From Imbroritus primus (GTDB lineage: Bacteria > Pseudomonadota > Gammaproteobacteria > Burkholderiales > Burkholderiaceae): a stretch of DNA of 64,000 bases. Each line of letters begins with the position of its first letter. The stretch's first letter is position 1. The notes beneath the pieces were generated by a model, which did not search any database, was not told the origin of the DNA, and saw nothing but the letters and a program-made list of their open reading frames with translations. Position numbers and translations under genes: made by a program. The stretch is from NCBI GenBank assembly GCA_000272025.2, contig AKCV02000023.1, forward strand, positions 96,808 through 160,807. Reading direction: 5' to 3'. This document shows positions 48,619 through 56,768 of this stretch, in pieces.

Positions 48619-49173
48619 TCAGAGGCGTCGCCCGGGCAGCATGCGCACCAGGGTATTGTCGCGGGTAACATAGTGATGGACCAGCGCCGCCGCTGCATGA
48701 AGGCCGATCAGGAAATAACCGGCAGTGGCAAGCGCTTCGTGGAAGTCCTTGAGCTGGTGGGAGAGCGACTCATCCGCGCCAATCAGCGCCGGAACCACCA
48801 CGCCAAACAGGTTGATCGGCTTGCCCGCTGCACTCAGCGTCAGCCAGCCCAGGAGCGGCGTAACGATCATGAAAGCATACAGGGCATAATGCATGAGTCG
48901 GGCAAACCTGTCCTGCCACCCCGGCATTGGTGGACGCACGGGCGGTGTATCACCGCCAACCCAGCGTCCGCCCAACCGGACCACTACGAGCCCGAGTACG
49001 CACAGGCCGAGCAGAAAATGCAGGATCTTGAGATCCGCCCGCAACGCGCTCCCCTTCGGCGCGAGGTCGCGCAGCTCCATGGCCGCGTACACAGCGACAA
49101 GCAGCACCAGCATTAACCAATGCAGGCCAATGATCAAAGTACTGTAGCGGTCTTGCGAGTTCTTCAATGTCAT
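48619..49173 (-). CDS. Cytochrome b561 family protein (CybB-like)
   Basis: A 184-residue, four-helix inner-membrane dihaem cytochrome. Candidate haem ligands are the histidines in IGLHWLM, ILHFLLG and IGLHAAAALVHH. The E. coli homologue acts as a superoxide:ubiquinone oxidoreductase; the electron donor here is unknown. The ATG at 49171-49173 (MTLKNSQDRYS) is preferred to a start 15 codons upstream. Confidence 0.93.
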   Translation of the reverse strand: MTLKNSQDRYSTLIIGLHWLMLVLLVAVYAAMELRDLAPKGSALRADLKILHFLLGLCVLGLVVVRLGGRWVGGDTPPVRPPMPGWQDRFARLMHYALYAFMIVTPLLGWLTLSAAGKPINLFGVVVPALIGADESLSHQLKDFHEALATAGYFLIGLHAAAALVHHYVTRDNTLVRMLPGRRL

Positions 49174-49384
49174 GGTTGCCCCACCAGGCCTGATTCTGGC
49201 ACAGGCCCGACATGACACCCGTCAGGTCAGACCTGCAGCGGCCACTCGGACTCCCGTGATCGAATCATGGAGCAAGCTCGGCCGAATGGAAGTAGTGTAG
49301 CGAGCGCAAAGGCTTCCGCATACCCCTCCGGGTCAATACTCCAACCGACTTGCATGGGGTTCCGCGGTGATGCGTGGCATGGCT

Positions 49385-49479
49385 ATTGGCAAGGGCAACC
49401 CGGGCGGGCCGGGTCGGTACGCCAGCGACGTCTCGTGCGTTGGGTGCGGCTCCAGCCCTGGGCTTGCGCCCTTGCCAAT
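49385..49479. repeat. Long imperfect hairpin, 12-bp perfect terminal arms
   Basis: ATTGGCAAGGGC (49385-49396) is the exact complement of GCCCTTGCCAAT (49468-49479). Pairing continues inward with single-base bulges (AA, CCC, GGGC with partners), for about 21 pairs in total. It begins 11 bases past the stop of the lipoprotein at 49491. No T-run follows. The rest of the 49174-49490 spacer shows nothing. Confidence 0.75.
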
Positions 49480-49490
49480 TGCGTTCACAC

Positions 49491-50060
49491 TTACGGCAGT
49501 TTGACCGTGTACAGGCCCGGGAGACCTGCCGCAATCGTCGCCACCACCTTGCCGGCCACGATATCAAACGTCGGTACGGCTGCCAGCGGGGCAACCGTTG
49601 CCTTGCCGTCGCTGCCCAGGGTGTAGAAGTACACGCTCGGCGCACTACCGAGCGTTCCGACCGTCGGCACCGTAATCACGATACGCCGGTCGGTCGCTGC
49701 CTGAAAATCGCTGGTCGCGCGGATCTCATACGCGACATCACCCACGGTACCGGCCGGGAAGCTGGTGACTTTCCCCAGGCAGGTCTTTGCATCGGGATTG
49801 ACGGTGGCAGGCGTCTTCAAGCTCAGCGTGGCGCTATTGTTGCCTGCAATATCTCCAGCATTGATCACCAACGTCGCATTGGCCACGCCACCGGTGATTT
49901 TGCTGTAGCTGTCCGGACAGGTAAGCGTTGCCGGGGCCGGCGCAGGTGCCGGAGCAGGCGTGGAAGCTTGGGTAGGCGGTGCCGGATCATCACCGCCTCC
50001 ACCACATGCCACCAAAAGCAACGAAGCGGACGCACAAGCTGCAAGTACGATTTTTTTCAT
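49491..50060 (-). CDS. Putative lipoprotein, unknown function
   Basis: A 189-residue product starting MKKIVLAACASASLLLVACG. The lipobox LVAC is followed by a GGGGDD and Pro/Ala linker, then about 145 residues of beta-rich sequence with two cysteines (TCPDSY and KTCLGK) that could form a disulfide. AGGAG precedes the ATG. I do not recognise the family. It is probably surface- or periplasm-exposed and appears to be monocistronic. Confidence 0.75.
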   Translation of the reverse strand: MKKIVLAACASASLLLVACGGGGDDPAPPTQASTPAPAPAPAPATLTCPDSYSKITGGVANATLVINAGDIAGNNSATLSLKTPATVNPDAKTCLGKVTSFPAGTVGDVAYEIRATSDFQAATDRRIVITVPTVGTLGSAPSVYFYTLGSDGKATVAPLAAVPTFDIVAGKVVATIAAGLPGLYTVKLP

Positions 50061-50511
50061 GCTCAGATTCTCCTGATCAAATACGGATGGATAAATTTCG
50101 GCACCGGCATGCATGCGTACCGGCATATCGCCGCTGGCATGGGCACACCTCACTGCACGACAAACTGACAGGGCAAAAAAACAGAGAACAACTTGAGAAC
50201 AACTGGATACAGCTCGGGGACATCTGGACAACTTGTAGGAGAGGCAACTCAGGCGCATGTATGGCAACGCCTTACGCTGTCCATGACATGCTAATGCCCG
50301 ATGACCTCAATCATGAAGACAAATAAGGTCAACAACACCAAACAACTGAAAATGAAAAACATCAGTACGTTGCGACACTCGACTGACATATCACGTGCTG
50401 TTCCGGCAATTTCTGATACAACGTAAAATGAAAAGCGTATTGCGGTCACCGGGCATACAAGCCCCACGTCACGGTGCGGTGCCAAACACAACAACAAGGA
50501 CGAGACAAAAT
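50061..50511. other. AT-richer intergenic region
   Basis: This 451-base spacer is visibly richer in A and T than its surroundings. It holds one possible 32-codon frame on the minus strand (50291-50389) and the upstream region of the epimerase gene. I see no tRNA, terminator or strong inverted repeat. Confidence 0.5.
50291..50389 (-). CDS. Candidate 32-residue membrane peptide
   Basis: The frame starts MSVECRNVLMFFIFSC and ends FMIEVIGH, with one strongly hydrophobic helix spanning about residues 8-28. No good ribosome-binding site precedes the ATG (GGAA about 12 bases away), and the frame stays open upstream. It could be a chance product of AT-rich DNA. Confidence 0.28.
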   Translation of the reverse strand: MSVECRNVLMFFIFSCLVLLTLFVFMIEVIGH

Positions 50512-51417
50512 ATGCATATCGCCATCATCGGAGGTTCGGGGCTTATCGGGAGCGAGACTGCCCGGCAGCTGGTTGCCGCCGGCCACACCGTCACCCTGCT
50601 CTCCCGACGTCCGGCAGCTGATCTCCCGGACCTGCCCTGGAAGGCATGCGAAATTGCCGATGCGGCGGTACGCGATACGCTGGCATCTATCCGCCCGGCG
50701 GCGGTCATCCATCTGGCAGCATTGCTGCAGTTCTCATGCGACCAGCAGCCCGCCGAGGCGATCCGCATCAATGTGGACGGTACGGTAAATGTGCTCGAAG
50801 CCTGCCGCGCTGCAGGGATCAGGCGCGTGGTGTTCGGCAGCAGCATGGCAGTGTATGGCCGCCGTACGGACCGGATGTCGGAAACTGATCCGATCCCCGA
50901 TGATGTCGGCCTGTATGGCCAGACCAAGCGGCTATGCGAGATTCTCGGTGCGCGCTACCGTGCGTTGTATGGCATGGAATTCGTCGCGCTGCGCTATGCA
51001 GGCGTCATCGGTCCGCAGGAACTGCATAGCGCCGGCATGGCCATGGTGCGGCAACAGATCCGCAGCACGGCATCGGGCAAGGATGTGACCATCGACGATG
51101 CCAGCGGACGCGAGACAGTCCATCTGACCCATGTATCGGACGCCGCCGCCGCCACCGTCGCAGCGGCGTTGCATCCGGGCCCAGCACATACGGTCTACAA
51201 CGTGGCCGGCCCCATCGACAACTACATGACACTGGTCGACTACCACGCAGCCGTGCGCGCTTTGGTGCCGCATGCCGGGGCCGTGCACTGGGCCGGATCG
51301 GCGCGCGGCGCCGGCCCGCTCGACCTGACCCGGCTGCAAACGGATCTGGGCGTCAGTCCGGCAGTGACAGTGCCGGAAGCATTGCGTCGCGATCTACGGA
51401 CGCTGGGCTGGCTGTAG
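50512..51417 (+). CDS. NAD-dependent epimerase/dehydratase (extended SDR)
   Basis: A 301-residue extended short-chain dehydrogenase. The Rossmann motif is IIGGSGLIG at residues 4-12, and the catalytic Tyr-Lys pair is in YGQTKRLCE. Members act on nucleotide sugars or related carbonyls, but the substrate here is not evident. AAGGA precedes the ATG at 50512. It stands alone between two lipoprotein genes on the opposite strand. Confidence 0.85.
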   Translation: MHIAIIGGSGLIGSETARQLVAAGHTVTLLSRRPAADLPDLPWKACEIADAAVRDTLASIRPAAVIHLAALLQFSCDQQPAEAIRINVDGTVNVLEACRAAGIRRVVFGSSMAVYGRRTDRMSETDPIPDDVGLYGQTKRLCEILGARYRALYGMEFVALRYAGVIGPQELHSAGMAMVRQQIRSTASGKDVTIDDASGRETVHLTHVSDAAAATVAAALHPGPAHTVYNVAGPIDNYMTLVDYHAAVRALVPHAGAVHWAGSARGAGPLDLTRLQTDLGVSPAVTVPEALRRDLRTLGWL

Positions 51418-51493
51418 CCATACGGCATTGCCGCCGACATTGATGTTCAGGAAACAGGATGTCTGGTGCGCTGCGCACCGGACACCCCACGCC

Positions 51494-52282
51494 TTACTTG
51501 GCTGATATCAATCCGCTCGTCTCTAGGTAACCGGATACCGGCTTGTTCAGCGAGCGTGCTTCGACCTTGACGATCCCATGCTGGGGCGCCAGCCAGGCGG
51601 TTGCCCGATACTGCCGCAGTTTGCCGTTCGTCGCGACGTCGACCTTGCATGCTTGCCGGTACGCTACACCACGAACGGTGATGTCTTCGCGCCCCAGGTA
51701 AGTCACCGTGACATCCGTGCCCTTTTCGGGCGCCGACAGCGGAGCGCCGCCCACACCTCGCTCCTGATAAACCGCATACGTCCGTGACGCATTCAGCGGC
51801 AACCCGGTGACGTCGGGGGTCACGAACTTGCCAGTGGCCTCATCCTGAAAGGTGTACCGATAGCGCTTGTCATCCGCCGTCGTGCCCGGATCCATATGCG
51901 AGATCGCGGCCAGCGGGATCATCGGCGCTTCGGGCTTGAACAGCGCGGTCTGCTTCACGTCGTTGGCGGTATAGAAGAACCCGCTGACGGCGTCGATCTC
52001 GATACCCTGATAGTCCGCCCCTTCGAACGACATCGGGCCCACGCCCTTGAAATCGGCGCTATAGAAGCTTGCCGGCACGTCGTTCATGTACATGCTGAAC
52101 TGCAGTTTCTGCCCTGCTGCCGGCAACACCAGGCACTCCGCGCCCAGCGTCGAGGCATCATACTGCGTAGCCGGCTGGCTGGCTGCAGCCCCGTTCGTGG
52201 CTGCGGGATCATGGCTCGACCCGCCACATGCCGTCAGGATGGCGGCGAGCGCCATCACACTACCTGCCGATTTGATTTTCAT
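51494..52282 (-). CDS. Putative lipoprotein, unknown function
   Basis: A 262-residue product with signal and lipobox AILTACGGS, an Ala/Gln/Thr spacer to about residue 40, and a mature part rich in beta-type sequence (FSMYMNDVPASFYSADF; ITVRGVAYRQACKVDV). Two cysteines in the mature part (AECLVL, QACKV) could pair. The C-terminal segment WLAPQHGIVKVEARS resembles outer-membrane lipoprotein folds that bind lipids, but this is only an impression. It is unrelated by eye to the lipoprotein at 49491. Function unknown. Confidence 0.75.
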   Translation of the reverse strand: MKIKSAGSVMALAAILTACGGSSHDPAATNGAAASQPATQYDASTLGAECLVLPAAGQKLQFSMYMNDVPASFYSADFKGVGPMSFEGADYQGIEIDAVSGFFYTANDVKQTALFKPEAPMIPLAAISHMDPGTTADDKRYRYTFQDEATGKFVTPDVTGLPLNASRTYAVYQERGVGGAPLSAPEKGTDVTVTYLGREDITVRGVAYRQACKVDVATNGKLRQYRATAWLAPQHGIVKVEARSLNKPVSGYLETSGLISAK

Positions 52283-52530
52283 GCAGCTGTTCCCCGTTGC
52301 TGATTGATCGACCCGTTACACGGATTCGTGAAACGGATCGTACGAGGAACACACCGCAATGACTGCTAAGCAATGCAAAGATCCACGATGCTTAACAAAT
52401 GCATGAAAGCATCGTGTTGAAACGTGACATCGATGGCGCGTCTCAGCGGCCCGGCAGACATCGACATGGCAAGCAGGATCTGGTACTCGCGTCATCACCC
52501 AACAGGGAGACATCGCGAATACCACTTACA

Positions 52531-53997
52531 TCACGACAATCCCATGCACAGATATTTCAGCTCGAGATACTCTTCGATGCCATACTTCGAGCCTTCACGC
52601 CCCAGGCCCGATTGCTTCACGCCACCGAACGGCGCGACCTCATTCGAGATGGCGCCGGCGTTGATGCCGACCATGCCAAACTCGAGACCTTCGGCGATCC
52701 GCCATACGCGTGACAGGTCACGGGTATAGACGTAAGAGGCCAATCCGTACTCCGCATGATTGGCTAGCGCCAAGGCTTGCTCCTCCGTTTCGAAACGAAC
52801 GATACCGATCACCGGCCCGAAAGTTTCCTCGCGGAACATCAGCATCTCGTCGGTCACGCCGGTCATCACGGTCGGTGCATAGAAGCGCCCTTCACCGGCC
52901 TTGCCGCCAGTCACCACCTTGGCGCCACGCTGGCAGGCATCTTCGACGTGCTGACGCACCTTGTTCAAACCCTGATCATCGATCAGCGGCCCCATGGTGA
53001 CGCCTTCTTCAAAGGCGTTGCCCAGGCGAATGGCCTCGGAGCGTGCAGCTAACGCGGCCACGAAGCGGTCATGGATGCCGGCCTGCACATAGAATCGATT
53101 GGGTGCGATGCAGACTTGGCCAGCATTGCGGTATTTGGACATGCACGCGCCAGTCACCGCGGCCTCCAGATCGGCATCGTCGAACACGATGAATGGCGCA
53201 TGGCCCCCCAGTTCGAGCGCCAGCTTCTTCACCGTGGATGACGACTGACGCATGAGAATCCGGCCGACTTCCGTCGAGCCGGTAAACGAGACATGCGCCA
53301 CGCGCGGATCCGTGGTGAGCACCTCGCCCACCTTGATCGAATTGGCGCTGTCGGCGGTGAGGATATTGAGCACGCCTGCCGGAATGCCGGCGCGCATGGC
53401 CAGCTCACCGAGCGCAAGTGCCGTGAGCGGCGTCTGCTCAGCCGGCTTGACGACGATGGTGCAGCCTGCGGCAAGCGCCGGTGCGACCTTGCGGGTGATC
53501 ATGGCCAGCGGAAAATTCCACGGTGTAATGGATACGCACACGCCGATCGGCTGCTTGATCACCACCAGGCGTTTGTCAGCCGCGGGGCTCTGCAGCACGT
53601 CGCCGTTGACACGCTTGGCTTCTTCCGCAAACCATTCGACGAACGAGAGGCCGTAGTCCACTTCGCCACGCGCTTCAGCCAGCGGCTTGCCTTCCTCCCC
53701 GGCGATGATCGCGGCAAGGTCGCCAGCATGCTGGCACAGCAGGTCATACCAGGCGCGCATGCGCCGTGCGCGCTCCTTGCCGGTCAGCGCACGCCACGCC
53801 GGTAGGGCGCGATGTGCCGCATCGATGGCGGCCCGGGCATCGGCGGCGTCGGCATTGGGCACGCTGGCAATGGTGGCGCCCGTCGCGGGGTCGTCCACGG
53901 CAAAGACCGACTCAGTGAGGGCACTGCGCCACTGGCCATCGCACAGGTAACGGTTCTTGAGCAAGCTCGGGTCCTGCAGGTGTTTGGAGAGTGTCAT
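52531..53997 (-). CDS. NAD(P)-dependent aldehyde dehydrogenase, succinate-semialdehyde (GabD) type
   Basis: A 488-residue aldehyde dehydrogenase with Asn161 in TPWNFP, general base Glu262 in LELGG and nucleophile Cys296 in GQVC. The C-terminus GGVKQSGLGREGSKYGIEEY is of the GabD type, which suggests a four-carbon semialdehyde such as succinic semialdehyde. The ATG at 53995-53997 is chosen; the upstream 21 codons are not ALDH-like. It is last in the ThDP-SDR-Bug-SDR cluster after a 197-base gap, so it may have its own promoter. Confidence 0.9.
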   Translation of the reverse strand: MTLSKHLQDPSLLKNRYLCDGQWRSALTESVFAVDDPATGATIASVPNADAADARAAIDAAHRALPAWRALTGKERARRMRAWYDLLCQHAGDLAAIIAGEEGKPLAEARGEVDYGLSFVEWFAEEAKRVNGDVLQSPAADKRLVVIKQPIGVCVSITPWNFPLAMITRKVAPALAAGCTIVVKPAEQTPLTALALGELAMRAGIPAGVLNILTADSANSIKVGEVLTTDPRVAHVSFTGSTEVGRILMRQSSSTVKKLALELGGHAPFIVFDDADLEAAVTGACMSKYRNAGQVCIAPNRFYVQAGIHDRFVAALAARSEAIRLGNAFEEGVTMGPLIDDQGLNKVRQHVEDACQRGAKVVTGGKAGEGRFYAPTVMTGVTDEMLMFREETFGPVIGIVRFETEEQALALANHAEYGLASYVYTRDLSRVWRIAEGLEFGMVGINAGAISNEVAPFGGVKQSGLGREGSKYGIEEYLELKYLCMGLS

Positions 53998-54194
53998 GAT
54001 AGAAAGGCCGCCATGCGGCTGTGGGATCAAAAAAAGAAGATTTCCAGGACGATCCATCACGGACCATCCCGGGCGTTGTCATCGCGTACGGGAAGCAACC
54101 ATGCAGGGCTTGCGCAGCCCGGCGCCACTCCAGCATCAAGGCGACCGGTGGCTGAACCTTCCGACTGGCATCTCTCCGCCCTGTCAGGTGAAGG

Positions 54195-54965
54195 CTAGGC
54201 CATGGCCTGCCCACCATTGATATCCAGCGAAATTCCGGTGATGAAAGCCGCATCGTCAGAGGCGAGGAATGCAACCGCGCCGGCGATATCATCCACACCG
54301 GCGTGCCGGCGCAGCGGAATCTCCGACACGATGCGCTCGCGCTCTTCCGGCGTGCGGCGCTCGGCCCACAGTCCGGAGGTACGCGGCGTGAGAACCACGC
54401 CCGGGCAGATGCAATTGACGGTGATGCCCGACGGTCCGTACTCCATCGCCAGCTGACGCGTCAGTGCGGCCATTGCGCCTTTGGCTGCTGCGTAGTTCGG
54501 ACCGGCGATGAAGCTGCCGAAACGCCCAGCCTTGGAACCATAGTTGACGATGCGCCCCGCTCCGCCCCGCTGCATCAGCGGCAGCGCTGCACGGCAGGCC
54601 CACACCGCCCCCATCAGGTTGAGGTTCATCACGCGTGCCCAGTCATCATCGCTTTCATCCATGAAGCGATACGGCGTGTGCAGCGAGCCGCCGGCGTTGT
54701 TCACGAGCAGGTCCAGCCGGCCGCTGGCGTCGAAGGCGGCCTGCACAGCATCACGGACTTCCGACTCGCGCGTGGAATCCGCCTGGATCGCATGCAGTGC
54801 AAGTCCCAGGGACGCAGCCTCCGCAACCGCATCTTCGAGCACGTTGCCATCGCGGTCCGAAATCCACACCTGCATGCCCTCCTGCGCGAGGCGGATGGCG
54901 GTAGCCCGGCCAATGCCACCGCCTGCGCCGGTCAGGAACGCTGTCTTGCCTCTCAAGCCGCGCAT
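54195..54965 (-). CDS. Short-chain dehydrogenase/reductase
   Basis: A 256-residue classical SDR with cofactor motif TGAGGGIG (12-19), NNAG, catalytic Ser144 and Tyr158-x3-Lys162 (YAAAK). The C-terminus ITGISLDINGGQAMA is typical. It probably oxidises or reduces an alcohol/ketone in the pathway encoded by this cluster. Its ATG is two bases after the stop of the binding-protein gene; a GTG two codons earlier is also possible. Confidence 0.9.
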   Translation of the reverse strand: MRGLRGKTAFLTGAGGGIGRATAIRLAQEGMQVWISDRDGNVLEDAVAEAASLGLALHAIQADSTRESEVRDAVQAAFDASGRLDLLVNNAGGSLHTPYRFMDESDDDWARVMNLNLMGAVWACRAALPLMQRGGAGRIVNYGSKAGRFGSFIAGPNYAAAKGAMAALTRQLAMEYGPSGITVNCICPGVVLTPRTSGLWAERRTPEERERIVSEIPLRRHAGVDDIAGAVAFLASDDAAFITGISLDINGGQAMA

Positions 54966-54967
54966 AT

Positions 54968-55951
54968 TCACTCCACTGTGATATTGGCGAACTTGATGAC
55001 CTTGGCCCAGCGTTGCATCTCGGCGTCCATCAACTGGCGGAAATCGGCAATCGACCCGCCCTTCGCCTGGCCGCCGACATTGTCGAGACGCTGCTTGAAG
55101 GTATCGGTCGCGAGGATCTTGTTCACCTCGGTATTGATCTTCTGCAGGATGGCTGGCGGCGTGCCGGCGGGTGCCAGCAGCGAGAACCAGCCTTGCGACT
55201 CGAACCCCGGCACGCCTGCCTCGATCATGGTCGGCAGATCGGGGGCCGATGGGCTGCGCTGCGCAGTCGTCACGGCCAGTGCCTTGATGCGACCGGATTT
55301 GATATGCGGCAAGGCTGCCGGGAGGTTGTCGAACATCAGGTCGATCTGGCCACCCATCAGGTCAGCCAGGGCCGGTGCGCTGCCGCGATACGGAATATGC
55401 GTGATGAACGTGCCGGTCATCGACTTGAACATCTCCGACGACAGGTGCGGCGTGCCACCGATGCTGGACGAGCCGTAGTTCAGCTTGCCGGGCTTCTGCT
55501 TGGCAAGGTTGATCACGTCCTTTACCGACTTGGCTTGCAGCTTGGGGCTGATGATCAGGACGTTGGGCACCGTGGCCACGACCACGATGGGATCCAGGCG
55601 TTTCTGCGGATCGAAATTGCTGTTCTTGAACAGCAACGGATTAATGGTCAGCGTCTGTGGCGCGCCGACGACCAGCGTGTAGCCATCGGGAGCTGAACGC
55701 GCGGCCGCCTCCATGCCGATATTGCCGCTTGCGCCGCTGCGGTTCTCGACCACGAACGGCTGGCCCAGCGCACGCGACAGGCGATCAGCGATCTCGCGCC
55801 CCACGATGTCGGTCGCACCACCCGGCGGGAATGGCACGATCACGCGCACGGGCTTGTCCGGATAGGATGCAGCGGGATCGGATGCCGCGCCGGCCAGGCC
55901 GGGCAGCGTAGACATGCACACCAGCAGCGCCAATGATTTGAACAGTTTCAT
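54968..55951 (-). CDS. Bug-family (TTT) periplasmic carboxylate-binding protein
   Basis: A 327-residue TctC/Bug solute receptor. It has a signal peptide (MKLFKSLALLVCMSTLPGLAGAA), then YPDKPVRVIVPFPPGGATDIVGR, the family's N-terminal signature region (quoted only in part), and the internal NYGSSSIGGTPHLSSEMF motif. Bug proteins bind carboxylates such as dicarboxylates, nicotinate or amino acids. No TctA/TctB membrane genes are nearby. AAGGAG precedes the ATG at 55949-55951. It lies inside the catabolic cluster, so its ligand is probably the pathway substrate. Confidence 0.93.
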   Translation of the reverse strand: MKLFKSLALLVCMSTLPGLAGAASDPAASYPDKPVRVIVPFPPGGATDIVGREIADRLSRALGQPFVVENRSGASGNIGMEAAARSAPDGYTLVVGAPQTLTINPLLFKNSNFDPQKRLDPIVVVATVPNVLIISPKLQAKSVKDVINLAKQKPGKLNYGSSSIGGTPHLSSEMFKSMTGTFITHIPYRGSAPALADLMGGQIDLMFDNLPAALPHIKSGRIKALAVTTAQRSPSAPDLPTMIEAGVPGFESQGWFSLLAPAGTPPAILQKINTEVNKILATDTFKQRLDNVGGQAKGGSIADFRQLMDAEMQRWAKVIKFANITVE

Positions 55952-56042
55952 GACAGTCTCCTTGGTTTTATGTTTTGGTGGATCCAGGATGCCTGCCACC
56001 CCGCGCGGAGCGAGACAGCCGGCATGGTGCTCAAGAGCCGGG

Positions 56043-56759
56043 CTAGTCCATGAGCGTGCCGCCATTCACATCCAGCACATGGCCGGTAATGAAGGACGCG
56101 GCCGGGCTGGCCAGGAAGTACGCTGCATCGGCAATCTCCCCGATCCGCCCGAGGCGGCCGAGCGGCACGCGTGCGGCGATCTCGGGCCAGCGGTCGCGCG
56201 GGATCATCTCGCCCTCGATCGGCCCGGGCGCCACGGCATTCACCCGCACGTCCGGCGCCAGCTCGGTGGCTAGCGATTTCATCAGCGAGATCACGCCCGC
56301 CTTGGAGGCGCAGTAGTGCGCCTTGGTCCCGCTGCGCGAGGCATTGAGTGCGGCGAAGCCCGTCTTACCAGCACGCGACGTCAGCAGTGTGATGCTGCCC
56401 CGTGCACGTGTCAGCGGCGCGATCGCAGCCTGCGCCACGATGAAGCTGCCGGTGAGGTTCACGTCGAGAATGCGCTTCCACTCGTCCAGCGGCGTCTCGG
56501 CAATGGACTTGGCCGGCGCCGTGATCGCCGCTGAATGCACCAGCGCCTGTAACGTTCCGAGACGGCTGGCCTGTTCGACCAGCTGCGTCACCTGGGCCGG
56601 ATCACATACATCGGTGCGGATGAACTCGCACCCTTCAGGCAATGCGTCCTGCGGCTCGGCCAGATCCGCCACCACCACGCGGTAATCCGCCGCGAAGCGC
56701 TGCACGATGGCACGACCAATGTTGCGTGCGCCGCCCGTGACAATGGCAACAGGTTTCAT
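56043..56759 (-). CDS. Short-chain dehydrogenase/reductase
   Basis: A 238-residue classical SDR with TGGARNIG for the cofactor, Ser128, and Tyr149-x3-Lys153 (YCASK). The C-terminus FITGHVLDVNGGTLMD is typical. It is only modestly similar by eye to the SDR at 54195, so the two probably catalyse different steps. It starts nine bases after the ThDP enzyme stop, which points to co-transcription. Confidence 0.9.
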   Translation of the reverse strand: MKPVAIVTGGARNIGRAIVQRFAADYRVVVADLAEPQDALPEGCEFIRTDVCDPAQVTQLVEQASRLGTLQALVHSAAITAPAKSIAETPLDEWKRILDVNLTGSFIVAQAAIAPLTRARGSITLLTSRAGKTGFAALNASRSGTKAHYCASKAGVISLMKSLATELAPDVRVNAVAPGPIEGEMIPRDRWPEIAARVPLGRLGRIGEIADAAYFLASPAASFITGHVLDVNGGTLMD

Positions 56760-56768
56760 GGCTGGTCC

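Noticed and set aside
52283..52530. Possible terminator or gene at the end of the catabolic cluster
   Set aside because: I found neither a convincing stem with T-run nor a protein-like frame in this spacer.
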